Shown piece by piece: positions 20,946 to 32,018 of a stretch of DNA of 64,000 nucleotides. Within the stretch, counting starts at the first letter, position 1. The number at the start of each line of letters is the position of its first letter. The translations under genes and the position numbers were made by a program. The stretch spans positions 23,696,336-23,760,335 of the forward strand of contig NC_083340.1 of NCBI RefSeq assembly GCF_019175385.1, in the 5' to 3' direction. Source of the DNA: Lycium barbarum. Lineage: Eukaryota > Streptophyta > Magnoliopsida > Solanales > Solanaceae. Below the pieces are notes generated by a model that saw only the letters and a list, made by a program, of their open reading frames with translations, did not search any database and was not told the origin of the DNA.

Positions 20946-22804
20946 ACATCATAACTCCGTATATAAGCGGTACCCGGCCCTATAGCGAGGGACTCGGGAA
21001 CCGTAACACATCATACTGCCGAATATATCATAGTGCGCACGATAGCAAAACCGGCCCGGGATCCGGCGAACGATATCGTAGTAGTATGCACGAGCGGAGT
21101 AGTGAGGAAACCATATGCATATAAGTACATAAATAAATTTCAAAACTCAATGGACAAATATATTTACCGACATCTGAAGGCTCAAAAATAAGATTCGGGT
21201 CAATCGAAATTAGTATAAGAAAGTTACGAGCTTTTGAAGTACAGAACCTTCTGAAAAACATTTCATAAGTCATACTTGGAAATTCCAGTATCATTCATAT
21301 TAGAAAACTTTCGAACATCATTATGGATCAAATATTCATATTAGGAAACTTCCGAATAGCATTAGGGATCAAATCAAATGGAGACTTTTGGACCATATTT
21401 ACGTACCAAATATTCATCAAAGACTTTAATCGTCTCGACTTTCTTTCGAACAACATTCGGAAACATAACAACTAGAATCTTCGAATATCACAAATATGTA
21501 TCAAGCCATATGAAATAGCTTATGGAAGTCAAATATATTAGCCATCCTAGTGGCTCTAAGAGTAGGATTTTCTTTATAAGCATATATATACATTTTTGTT
21601 CATTCCAAAAGGGTCATGCCAAAAAGAAGGAACGGTAGGCTTTACATACCTATCAGCGACTATTCGTGAATCCTTTTCGCCTCGTCGCTCTTTTAGCCTA
21701 TTTATATAAAAGTAACGTTATCGTTAGTAACTATATTTTCTAGTCCACAATTCTATAACCCATTTCTTATTGAACCTATACTTTAGTTTATATATCCTCA
21801 TTTAGGGTTATTTTTTTTATTATCCAAAAATCTAGCGAAAATCCGGCAGCACTTCCCCTATACATTCGCCTATCCCAAATTTCCAATTGCTCTCCTGTTG
21901 ACACAGAAATACCAACAACAACATATGGATACAATCATATCTTCAATTCCTTCAATTCAACGAAAACAACAACATATTCATATCAACAAAATTTCAACTT
22001 TAACTTTCTAATCCTTTTGTCATATAATCCATGATAACAACAACCATACTACTAATTAAACTTAATTTACCATAGCTAGTTTAAATTGGCCCCATACGAC
22101 TCAAACTCCACTTCCATATCAACATATACAACTCTTGCAATTTCTTCCACATCCACCAATTCATACAAAGACTAATCATATTCTAAAACATGTAGGAAAA
22201 TATTAAACCTTACCTTAATAAATTTGGCTAAAAAAATATACCTTGGCCGTGAGCTTCCTTCACTCTTTCTCCTCCAATTGTGATTGAAAATTGAACAATT
22301 TAATGGTGTAAGGTGGGGCTGGCCGTGAACAGTGCGCCGCCGTGAACAGTGCCCGTGAACAGTGGCGCCGCCGTGAACAGTGCCCGTGAACTTCTCTCTC
22401 TTTAAGTTGAGAGCTTCTCTCACTAAAATACACTTTGCTAAATCTGAAAAATGAGATATATGACTCATATTTCATGAATTTATATGCCTCCCTTGGATTG
22501 ACATGTGTCCCATTATCATCCATGTACCAAATCAAATTTAGCCACATGTTGTGGGGCCTACTTAGTGGTCTAATTAACTTAATTAATCTCCATTAGTCAC
22601 TAATCCCCACTTAATAATCAAATAATGGTAAATTATTCCCAAATCTCCACTAATATTTCCACTAATTGTAATTAATTAGCAAAAAGTGCAATTATTAAAA
22701 TCGGAATTAAAAGTCCTTGTCTCCTATCCAAAAATAATCTTGTCATTGGATTTATGTTGATTAACTTATGAATAATCCGTCGTATAAAAATACGGGGTAT
22801 AACA
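20946..22804. repeat. Right part of the split solo LTR
   Basis: Continuation of the 6490-22804 element after the Athila insertion. No gene is seen. It contains a short GC-rich tandem repeat (22323-22391), then AT-rich sequence up to the CA end at 22804. Confidence 0.72.
22323..22391. repeat. Short tandem repeat with CCGTGAACAGTG unit
   Basis: CCGTGAAC(AGTG) occurs five times in 69 bp, alternating with CGCCG and CC spacers. It is the most GC-rich patch of the surrounding LTR. Confidence 0.85.
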
Positions 22805-23385
22805 TCAAATTGCCGGAATAAATTCCGACAATACAAACATTGAATTGAAGGCGGCTAGAATTGCAAATCCACCAAAGCTTTGAAGCTACTTCGGATTGTT
22901 GCAAAATCTCTAACTCCACCAACACCGTTGTAAAATCTCCAACTTCACCAACACTTTGTTTATATAATTACAAAATATAAAATTGAAACTTGAACGAAAC
23001 TTTATAGTGTATAATTGAGAAAAATTGTAATTTAAAGTGGTTAATTATTGCAAAATAGCTATAAATTGAGAGAAAGTGTAGAGAGAATTGGTGAGGATGA
23101 AAATGAAATGGAGAGGGGTTTATATAAGCGTGGGGGAGGGGTTAAAGTGTTAAAAATAAAATCTTGGGGGGTCGGGGGTGGTGGGGGGGTCAAAATTGGC
23201 GTTTTTGGCTGTTGCCAATGGTCATTTTTGCAAAATGGTTCGTTAGTCAACGGTCATATTTGGGCCCAATTATTAAAAATAAAAATAAAAAAAATGACCG
23301 GTAACCGGGTGGCCAACCGGCCGGGCCGGTTAACCAGTCCACCGGACCCAGTTGGACCGGTTTCGGTCACCGGTTGACAGGTTTG
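22805..23385. other. hAT 5' flank and right terminal region
   Basis: The sequence upstream of the hAT transposase. It has a poly-G/T rich patch (about 23160-23200), then the dense CCGG-rich subterminal motifs and the right terminal inverted repeat. No ORF is supported. Confidence 0.75.
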
Positions 23386-23393
23386 ATTACATG

Positions 23394-24083
23394 GCCCTTA
23401 GTTCAACTTTTTGCAAGCGAAGTATGTACCATGACTTCCTTTGTATCATATATTTAGCCCTATTTTGTTCTTTTATTACTTAGGTTGCCACTTTCAATTT
23501 GGTAAATATAAAAAAGTTCAATAGTCTTTAAAATGATTAAAAAGTTTTGAATGGTGATGATGTCATCTAAAAGAAATAACTATCCACAAAGACAAAAACT
23601 ATATAATACTAATACTTTGAAGACCTCATTTGGTATTGAGAGAGAAGTCTTTAAATGATATTTTCACTTTATAAATTCTAAGATTATAATTAAATTTCTC
23701 TTGATCTTATCTTTTATTTTGAAAATATAAGTTTAGGTATGATATTTTAACATACTTGTGCATTGTAGGAAAAGAAATCATTATCGATCCCTTAGAAAAA
23801 TAAAAGTGAGAACGAATAAATTTTTTAGGTACGTTGTTGTATTGAAACATGATTTAATAATTTAAATTTAGTTGATCCTAACTTTCTTGAGACTGATAGC
23901 AGAGCTATAATATTATTATTGACGTAAATGTTACAAATTAATATTCCACTTAGACTTCAACAAAAAGAGGGGGGGGGGGGGGGGATGTTATTTTCTCACA
24001 TGCTTTTTTTGAAAGAAAAAAAAAGTTTAAATTAAGAAAAGTAACTACTTTTCATATTTTAGATATATATGATTTAATTAGAA
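23394..24083. repeat. Duplicated segment, copy A part 2
   Basis: Aligns with 33973-34668, including a shared poly-G run (about 23968-23984 and 34552-34568). Its last 9 bp, taattagaa, is the left target duplication of the MULE. No gene is seen. Confidence 0.8.
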
Positions 24084-24537
24084 GAGAAAAAACATGTTTT
24101 AGCCCCTGAACTTGGCACGAAAACTCAGTTTGGAAACTAAACTTAACTTCTATTTATTTACCCCCTTTAACAATTTACGTTTTAATTATTTTCCCCCTCT
24201 AGTGGCCCAGACCAGGGCGCGTGTTTGACAGTGCCTGACCCGCGCGTTAATTAATTTTTGTGAACGTTTTTTTTTTAATAAAATCGATGGGGGTAACGGA
24301 TATAATACTGTTCCCCCTTTTTAATCCCACCCGACCCACCACCCTTTAGAACCCTTGTTCATCTTCATCTTCATCTTCACCTTCATCAGCCCCATTTGTT
24401 TTTCCTCCATTCATGAAATTCCTCTTGCTCACACCATTGCTCCTTCATATATGTATTCTTCCTCCACGAAATTTCTCCACCAAATTTCTGTCCATAATCA
24501 CTCTCTGCGGTAATTCGAAAATATTGTGGGTTCATAA

Positions 24538-24978
24538 ATGGCTCAAGGTAGCTGTTCATCTCACGTAAAATGTAATTGTGGCACCATTGCAAAACACCTC
24601 ACTTCATCGACTCCTACTAATCCCGGACATAAATTCTACAAATGTCCGAGGCCTAAGGGCAATTCTTGTGGATTTTGGGAATGGGAAGATGTATTGTTCC
24701 CTGAGATTCAGTGGAATAATGTTCAAAATTTGACGTCGTCGTTAGATGCGGTCAAGATCGAAAGGGACAAATTGCAAGAAGAATTAATTGTCATTGAGGC
24801 TAGACATCTAATTGAAGTGAACAAAATGAAGGAGGAATTAATTGGCTTGAAGAGTAAACAACAATTTGACTTGAAAAAAGTTCTAAACTTGGAGGAGAAA
24901 CTTGCAAATACAAGGATGTTGCTTTTGATTTCGTGGGGAATATTTATTGGCTTTTTGGCGGCTTCCTTAATCAACTGA
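24538..24978 (+). CDS. GRF-type zinc-finger protein with coiled coil and C-terminal membrane segment
   Basis: The 146-codon ORF starts at ATG 24538 after a CT-rich leader and ends at 24978. Residues about 12-50 form a GRF zinc finger: CNCG, then NPGHKFYKCPR and CGFWEWED, with four cysteines placed as in the family. Residues about 70-120 are heptad-like (DKLQEELIVIEARHL, KMKEELIGL), a probable coiled coil. The last 20 residues are hydrophobic (LLLISWGIFIGFLAASLI), a likely tail anchor. GRF fingers bind single-stranded nucleic acid in some proteins; the role of these small plant forms is unknown. It lies entirely inside the MULE, on the strand opposite the transposase. It is either a captured host gene or an accessory gene of the element. 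Confidence 0.78.
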   Translation: MAQGSCSSHVKCNCGTIAKHLTSSTPTNPGHKFYKCPRPKGNSCGFWEWEDVLFPEIQWNNVQNLTSSLDAVKIERDKLQEELIVIEARHLIEVNKMKEELIGLKSKQQFDLKKVLNLEEKLANTRMLLLISWGIFIGFLAASLIN

Positions 24979-25170
24979 ATTTATGTTGTTGTATGTTGTA
25001 ATCGCGTAGTAGGTAATGTAAAAACTTCATGCTCTTGTTGTAATGTAAATGTCATGGAAGAACTTTATACTCTTGTTGAAGAATTTTGTTGTTATGGAAT
25101 GTATTACCTTGAAAATGATAGCAAAAGTCGAGAAATTTTATAAATCACTTTAAATAGAGAATCTGGAGAC

Positions 25171-25570
25171 CTAATCTATCATTACGATCTCCGGATCCTC
25201 CTTTACATGAACAAAAAACACTATGCGGTTCTCATCTAAACATGCCTTAAAACACAACACATCTCCTATCCCTAATTCAGCAGCATCAATGAAGGCTTTC
25301 CAGCCTTGAGCGAGGCGCTTGTATACGCCAACCTTGTATTTCATATTATACTCATGATCGTCGTAATGAACAACAGCGTCCTTGTCGGTGTTTAGAAGAA
25401 ATTCCAGTATGTCATTTGGAAGGATTTGCAAAAAAAAATATGTTATTACCAAAAGAGGTAAAAGAACAATGGAAAATATATAGTACGACAACACTTACGA
25501 AATCGTCTTTTTCAACATACGATTTCGTCAATTCTTTGTCAAAACATGCGGCCATTTCCATGTCATCCAT
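25171..25570 (-). pseudogene. Small B3 DNA-binding domain gene, splice acceptor lost
   Basis: Two exons are visible: 25570-25499 (24 codons from ATG, ending KSYVEKDDF) and 25425-25171 (ending VHVKEDPEIVMID). Together they give 108 residues that read as one plant B3 domain, with ILPNDILEFLL, WKAFIDAAELGIGDVLCF and RIVFFVHV. The donor is good (GTAAGT), but the expected acceptor reads GCAA instead of GCAG. The intron would be 73 bp. B3 domains bind DNA in plant transcription factors; this one has no other domain. It lies inside the MULE, downstream of the transposase. A non-canonical or nearby acceptor could still rescue splicing, so pseudogene is a cautious call. Confidence 0.65.
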
Positions 25571-26224
25571 CTTAGATGAAGGCTGCCTCTTTAATATCAC
25601 TATATTTGTTAAGAGTTATTTGAGTTGAGTGAAAGTGAGATGGAAAGAATGTCTATTTATAATTGAGTTGAGTTATGGTGTTAGTGTACACACTGCTCAT
25701 GTAGTTAATGATGTCTCGGATTCTTGGTTTTGGCCATCACTCCCAAGTACCAACTACCATCATTTACTAACTCAGATTCAATGTGTTTGACTGCTCAAAT
25801 CTGTACAATGCATTTACTTGCATCCATTCAATGTGTTTGACTGCTCAAATCTGTACACTGCCCAACGTACACTGCTCAGATGTGTACACATTGCTCAGAA
25901 AAGTTTACTGCATTTAGTGTTATACACAACATTACAGTCACAGCTGGGCAGCTTCTCTATGCATTTAATGTCATACACAACATTACAAGACTGAACTGTC
26001 AAAAAACCAGGAAATATACAGCAAAATTGCAGTCACAGCTACTTAATATTGCAAGAATAGAATGTCAATAAGAATAGAATGTCAATACAGGGCAAAATTG
26101 CAGTCACAGCTGCTTAATATGTTTCACAAAAACATAATTGACAAATGTACCATAATTATTTCACAAAAACAACATTAAAACCTGCACAAACAGGACTAAA
26201 CTAATTCAACTTCATTTTTCCATT
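25571..26224. other. MULE noncoding spacer with short direct repeats
   Basis: No gene is supported. A segment with attcaatgtgtttgactgct is repeated about 60 bp apart (about 25767 and 25826), and gcattta(a/g)tgt(c/t)atacac is repeated at about 25911 and 25960. These look like local duplications. Confidence 0.6.
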
Positions 26225-29200
26225 TCATTTCTGGGCAGTTGATGAACTTGTTTGACTTAAAGAGTTCAACTTAGCAGCTTTGGACCTTGTTTTCATTCTC
26301 TTTTGTCCACTCATTTGTTGAAGACCTTGTTGTGTTATAGCTGGACTCCTTTTCCATTTTACTCCTCCTGGTCTTGGTTTGTGATGTCCAAGACTACCAG
26401 TGACTACTCTGAATTCATAGGCATGGTTGCAGACTGATTTGCCATTCCAGGCTGCATTAATAAAATAGATCTCCATTAGGCTAGATTGTTTGCAGTAAAT
26501 GGTTAATGAGGTTGCAAACTTACATTGACAATTTTGAAACCACTTTGGGTCTGAAGCACTCCCATTCCCACAACTCTTGGCCTCTTAAAGGGTGTCCCTC
26601 TTCCAGTAACTGATGCACTTGCATCAGAAGCCTAAGTCACATTTAAGGTGTCAAACACTTAGAATTGTAAAATGTAGATTGAAATATAAGACTGTAATAT
26701 TTTAACAAGCTAAGTAATACCTGTGATGTAGACGATTGTCCTGTACCCCTTCGAGATTGAAATGCAGCAGCCATGGCTTAATTCATATTTAAGTAGTTAG
26801 ACTAAATATAAGACTGTAATATTTAATCAAGTAGTAAATAACAAGGAATGTTTTTACCTGTTTGGCAGAACCTCTTGGTCTTTCCCTTCCTCTACTTGGT
26901 TGGGAATTACCCCAGCTGTCCTTGACCTCAAAGCCATATTCACCATTCCATTCAAGAGTACACTTCATTGTCTTTGATGTGTTCTCTAGCAATACCTTCA
27001 AAGCCATTGGGCTGATGTTTGTTATCCAAGTCTCAGAAAACTCTCTTAGTTGTCCTACCCTTCTCATTATTTTGACTCTAATTTCTTCAAGCATTGTGAT
27101 AATGGTCTTGTGCCTTGGCCCCAAAATCCAGGAATTAAAACTCTCGGCCATGTTGTTGTCAACACTATCACAACAGCTGAGGTATTTAAAGTAGACCTTG
27201 GACCACCTATCTATGTTGTAATACAACAAATCTCCATTTATTCCATCACCTAACTTCTCCATATGATCCAATTTTTTTTGCAACTCCTGCTCATATATGG
27301 ACTTAGCACATCTCCAGAAGCAGTTTCTAATCTCTATGCCTTTCCATTTTTTGGAAAAATTGGCAAGCACATGTCTTGCACACATTCTTTGTTCTGCATT
27401 TGGCAGCAGATCCTTAATGGCTATATCCAGACCCTACAATAACATGTAAAAAAAAATTAGGTGACAGTAGAGCAGCATAAGTTAAAGAGAATGAAAAAAA
27501 TTCAGAAATCAATAACCAAGAATACATTACCTTTTGCATATCTGAAAGAGTTGTCAAACCAGTCCCATCTCCAAGCTCAAGATCATGCCTTAGAATGTTG
27601 ACAAACCATCTCCAAGTAAAAGCATTCTCAACTTCAACCACTGCCCAAGCCAGAGGTAGGATCTGGTTGTTCCCATCTTTACAAACAGCCACAAGCATTT
27701 GCCCTTTACTAACACCTTCTAAAAAACACCCATCCAACCCAATTGCCCTTCTACAACCAGCCTTGAATGCCTTCTTCATGGCATCAAAACATATATAAAA
27801 GGATTGAAACCTTTTGACTCCACCTTCAAAAGTTTCTTCACTCAGCCTAACCACACATGTGCTACCTGGATTAGTCCTTAAAAGCTCATCCCTATAATCC
27901 AAAATTCTTTTGAACTCCTCTACATTGTCACCCATGATTTGTTGCAAAACAATGCTTCTGGCTTTCCTTGCCACAGTCCTACCAATATACACCTCTAATT
28001 CCTTTCTTACCAAATTTTGAAGCTCAAAAATTCTAATGCCAGGTTCAGAAATAATTCTGTCCCTGTACCTTTTTGAAATATACAAAGAATTTACCAACTT
28101 GTTTTTTGTTGTGCCATTACACTTGTGAACAGGATTATAATTCTTCACAACAAAATCATTTGTTCTAGAATCAAAACTGGCAAACAATAACCATGGACAG
28201 CCAGCAGTACACTTTACCCTCACCCTAGTTGGTTCATTGACATATTTATCCAACTCTACATGTTCTTGAACTGCATACCTAGTAAGTGCTTTCCTAAACT
28301 GTTTAGCACTTTCAAATGCAAGACCAGTCTCCCAAACTATTTCTTTACACTTAGGATAAAAAAATAACCCTATTTCTAATTCTTTTTGGTCTCCTTGACT
28401 TTTTGGTAGGCTTTTCAACCACATCTTCGTCACCAGCTTTATCATCAGTCTCTATTTCAAAGCTAACAGGTTCATCTGAGTCATAAAATGGCTCATCCCC
28501 ACCCAATTTTCCTTCAAATGTACTCTTACTCCTAGATAAATATTCATCATGTCTCATATCTACACCTTTTGGCCCTAAATCTATCCCTTGAGATCTCTTA
28601 GCCTTTTCTTTCTTCTTTTTTGATTTTAGAGCCACCCTATCTTTCCTTAGATTCCTCTCCTCCTCATGGACATCACTATCAAATTCTTCTTCTTCACCTT
28701 CCTCTACCACTACATTGTCAGACTCCTCAGATTCACTCTCACTTTCTAAGTCAGAATCATTATCATCATCAGCTGCAGTAGCAGCCTCAGTCCCACCCAA
28801 GGGTTCATCAAGACCAGTAGCCTCTTCAAACCCTAAGCCTTCACTACCCCCAAATGTTTGACTACCCTCACCTGCCCCAACCTTTTCATTTATATCTACA
28901 CATGTGGGGTTATCAAAAGCAGTAAAAGATTCCCCACCCACAGGGGTAATAGATGGAAGAGCAGGGGGGACCACAATAGGTTCCTCAACAAGATGAGTAA
29001 CAAAAATTACAACAATATCTCCATTTTTTAATTGAGGTGCAATACCAATAATGTCCCTATCACTTTTAACTTCTACTACAAATCGACATTTAGGTGGTCT
29101 AATATATACACAACAAGATGAAACATTATAACCGATTTCTTTAACATAGTAAACAAGCTCAAAATAAGAGAATTTATCAAGATCAACATCAAAATAATCT

Positions 29201-29289
29201 GTCACACTACCTCCAACATACTTAATACGAGGGGTTTTTTCTAAATTACCTCCGTGGTTAAACCTCAAAGTCACAAACACATCGCCCAT
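26225..29289 (-). pseudogene. MULE transposase (PB1-like, MuDR N-terminal and DDE domains), degraded
   Basis: ATG at 29289 opens a PB1-like domain (GDVFVTLRFNHGG ... YIRPPKCRFVVEV), followed by a long acidic linker. The MuDR DNA-binding region is FRKALTRYAVQEHV ... KCTAGCPWLLFA, and the DDE core shows RRAIGLDGCFLEG, LPLAWAVVEVENAFTW and LSDMQK. An intron at 27530-27434 (GT-AG, 97 bp) joins in frame to the block with MCARHVLANF and FNSWILGPRH. Damage: a one-base length change in a T-run near 28355 shifts frame between linker and MuDR domain, and the C-terminal tail exons (about 26858-26225) do not keep phase. The SWIM zinc finger expected after the catalytic core is missing. It would act in the nucleus on the element's inverted repeats. 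Confidence 0.82.
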
Positions 29290-29319
29290 TTTCTTCACAA
29301 AACCTAAAATTAAAAACAA

Positions 29320-29756
29320 ATGAAAAATTACAAGATTCAGTTACCATTTACACCAAAAAAAAATAAAAAAAAATAAAACGAAGTTAAAGATAAAAAATTT
29401 TGGACTAAAAAACAGTAAAATCGAAATCTATCGAAATCTAGACAAACCCTAACGAGAACAACAAGAATCGTGTACCTTTGTAGCTAACTAATCTTCAATA
29501 ACACTCAGAAACGACAAGATTTACGTATATTTTGGATTTTTAGCTTTGCAATGATCGGTTTGTGGAGGTTTGGTTGTGTAGTGGAAAGGGGAAAAGTGTC
29601 GATTGGAACCGTGGTTGGGTCTTTTATTTGGGATGGGTTGGGTTAATTGGGGATGGGTCAGGTTTTTTATGTGGGGACGGGTAAAAATAATTTGGGGAAT
29701 TAATTAATGACGTGGACCAATTAGCTCGCGCGTGTCTAACACTACCCAGCCCTCAA
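29320..29756. other. MULE transposase 5' flank
   Basis: Upstream region of the transposase between its ATG and the right inverted repeat. A-rich sequence (29340-29400) may include leader; no separate ORF is seen. Confidence 0.5.
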
Positions 29757-29896
29757 CTGGTCTGGGCCACTAGAGGGGGAAAATAATTAAAACGTAAGTT
29801 GTTAAGGGGGTAAATAAATAGAAGTTAAGTTTAGTTTCCAAACTGAGTTTTCGTGCCAAGTTCAGGGGCTAAAACATGTCTTTTCTCTAATTAGAA

Positions 29897-32018
29897 TTAG
29901 GATATACTAACATCAATATAAAGTGTCAATTTATTAAATTTTAAATTTTGTCTTATTTATAAGTAAGTTCACTAATTCCTCAACAAAAGAAAAAATGTAG
30001 AATGTATAGTTTGATACTTTTTTCTTGAACCGGATAGTTCATAAAACATGGTTGTTACTAATCGCGCATATGTAAACCAAAAGTCCTAGCAATTTTTTTT
30101 TTTAGATTTTGCACAGAAGTATATTACGGTATCAAAACTTTTCAAGAATTATTATATTAAGATCTCTGAAAATAAAAGAACTTTACATTTTATTCAATTT
30201 GCTTAAACTTTTTAACCTAAATAAAGTCAATGCATAAGAGAGAAGGAATGTTTATATACATTACGGGCCTACCTAATAAAGTCTTCATATGGACAATATC
30301 TACATGTCCGGAAAGAAAAAGGCCAAGTATTACAATAAGAACCCTAAATTTGGACATCATTTACTCCATTTCAGTCTCCCAATCTTTTCTTTTTAGGTCA
30401 TTAAGACTTTATTATTGAAACTTGGGGAAAAAGTCAAAAAGAAAAACCGTACGGACTCGCGTCATTCTTAAGTTCTTCGCCATTTTACTTTCTCCTTCTT
30501 TCTTTGGTCTCTATTCTTTCTTTAGTAATGACTCCACTTGAAAGGCAATTGTGGTGGTTGTCTGTGGTTTTTTTTGGGGTGAAGGTGTTTTTCTTAGTTG
30601 TAGAGACCGTCCATTTGAACGTCTGTTGCATCATTGCTGGTGTGGTCGCCGGACATCCATTCATTTATGTGAATGATTCGCATCTGCGTCCTATGCTTGG
30701 GGGTGAAAATATACCACCTCAGATCACCCAAAGAGAGGGTGAGTTGGTACCAGCCTATTGGGCTATTGACGGGTTGGGTTGTGCTTTTTCTGATGCAGGT
30801 CAGGGAATCTATTGGTTACACCTCTATTTTCTGTTTCTATTTGGAGTTGTGAGTATCTTTTGTATGGTGATGCTTCTTAGGCATGTAACTATATATTTCG
30901 GCTTATTGTATGCTTTATGTGGACTTTTTGTTGGCATGTCCATGAGACAGTACGGGCTTGGCTTCCCCACATGGGCATCTTTTGTATGATGTGTTTCACT
31001 AGTACATATTATATTTAACAGAGTTATTATGTTGATAACTCTCATACTATAGCAAATTGTCATGATTTCAAGTTTCACTTATGATACCTCATCTAAAAAA
31101 AAAAATTGTACCTCTTCGTTATTTATTACATTCACTTATTTAGTTATTTATAATACTCATGATACTTTTTTTTTTATGATTACAAAGCTACAAAAGAAAA
31201 ATAATACATTTCGGATAATGACACGTAAATCATGACAAATCGATATGACTTCATGTTATGTTCAACATCTATCATGTCGGATTACTCACAAACCATACCG
31301 AATCATCATAAGTTGTCTGTTGACTTGAATGTAGCTTGTTGCAAAAGCTTGTAATTTGCCGACTTCTATTCCAAGGGCACAATCTCATTTGTGCTGCCAG
31401 TAAATCCAAATATGTACATTTTTGCTTGAAATGCAAAAAAATGGCTCCACAAATAAATACTAGTCTAGCAAGCGACACTCTGAGCAATTTCTTGAATATT
31501 TTTAACCATCTTGTATTCTCTACACACTAACCCGACTAATTCAGATTTGCATCGCGTAGAACCCATTTAAGGTAGAAGCGCTCCCTACCATGGATTTTTT
31601 AATTCACACGATAAACCAAAAATAAGTGATCAAGAATGATATTACTCTTCTCACTATTTACTTGAGCAAATTTTGAGTTTTAAAACAAATGAATTCAATA
31701 AGAGGAGGAATAAATCCTTACACCCCAAATAAACTTTAAATTTCTGAGTATTCCCACTAGCATCCATCAAGAACTCAAATTCCCAATTTAAAACTCCCAA
31801 AATATTTAGATTTTCCAACTATTGCAGTGATCCAGTTATTGTAGTAAATTTTTTGTAATTTTTCAGATTTCAAATCAATAGATCGGGTGAGTATAAGAAT
31901 ACTCAATCATGTAAAGCTCTGATACCACTTAATAACAATACGGATAGCAAAAGAATTTAAAATTAAAAGTTAGAAAAGTATTGATTCTTAAAAGAGAAGA
32001 ACACAAGCTCTTAGGTAT
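29897..32018. repeat. Duplicated segment, copy A part 3
   Basis: Collinear with copy C from 34669, apart from a deletion of about 650 bp and the solo LTR in copy C, up to 37532. Near its end, 31916-31927 reads gctctgatacca, the reverse complement of the initiator-tRNA-Met PBS used by many plant Copia elements; copy C has it at 37420-37431. The segment therefore may derive partly from an old minus-strand LTR element. It ends by joining copy B inside a short shared ata. Confidence 0.75.
30528..30989 (+). CDS. Hypothetical hydrophobic protein, possible pseudogene
   Basis: A 153-codon ORF opens at ATG 30528 after a CT-rich leader-like stretch (30480-30525). About four hydrophobic segments are seen: near residues 8-25, 28-43, 103-122 and 128-145, with a polar stretch (YVNDSHLRPMLGGENIPP) between. 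I do not recognise the family. The paralog in copy C lacks the first half and has one-base indels in the rest, so the frame is not conserved between copies. The downstream half in copy C still reads YFVFLFGAVSIFCMVMLLR in another frame. It may be a once-real membrane protein, or an exon, decaying after duplication. Confidence 0.35.
   Translation: MTPLERQLWWLSVVFFGVKVFFLVVETVHLNVCCIIAGVVAGHPFIYVNDSHLRPMLGGENIPPQITQREGELVPAYWAIDGLGCAFSDAGQGIYWLHLYFLFLFGVVSIFCMVMLLRHVTIYFGLLYALCGLFVGMSMRQYGLGFPTWASFV

Larger units (their letters stand above)
6490..22804. mobile_element. Apparent solo LTR of a second gypsy-type element, split by Athila
   Basis: The sequence from 6490 (TGTCACGACCC) to 22804 (GGGGTATAACA) has TG...CA ends and a perfect 5-bp target duplication, tcaaa (6485-6489 and 22805-22809). 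After removing the Athila insertion, about 2.7 kb remains. It has no recognisable gag, pol, PBS or internal LTR pair, so a solo LTR is the simplest reading. Orientation is not certain; read on the minus strand it starts TGTTATACCCCGTATTTTT, a style I associate with chromovirus LTRs in Solanaceae. Flanking sequence on both sides belongs to the hAT 5' region. A non-autonomous element with lost LTR structure is the alternative. Confidence 0.75.
731..23385 (-). mobile_element. hAT DNA transposon, heavily nested
   Basis: The left end reads TAAACCTGTCAACCGG and the right end, reverse-complemented, reads CAAACCTGTCAACCGG, so the terminal inverted repeats match at 15 of 16 positions. Both ends are flanked by the 8-bp target duplication attacatg (723-730 and 23386-23393), the length expected for hAT elements. 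Subterminal CCGGCCGGTT-like motifs crowd both ends (about 765-840 and 23290-23375), as is common for hAT transposase binding regions. The uninterrupted site survives in the paralogous segment at 33965-33972. The strand given is that of the transposase remnant. Without later insertions the element would be about 3.9 kb, a normal autonomous hAT size. Confidence 0.9.
24084..29887 (-). mobile_element. Mutator-like element (MULE) with long terminal inverted repeats
   Basis: Terminal inverted repeats of about 130 bp (24084-24215 and 29757-29887) begin GAGAAAARACATG and match closely throughout, then diverge. The 9-bp target duplication taattagaa (24075-24083 and 29888-29896) is perfect and of MULE length. 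The intact site survives in the paralog near 34660-34668. It carries a Mutator transposase on the minus strand plus two other genes: a GRF zinc-finger ORF (24538-24978, +) and a B3-domain gene (25171-25570, -). The near-identical ends suggest fairly recent movement, though the transposase of this copy looks defective. Confidence 0.92.
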
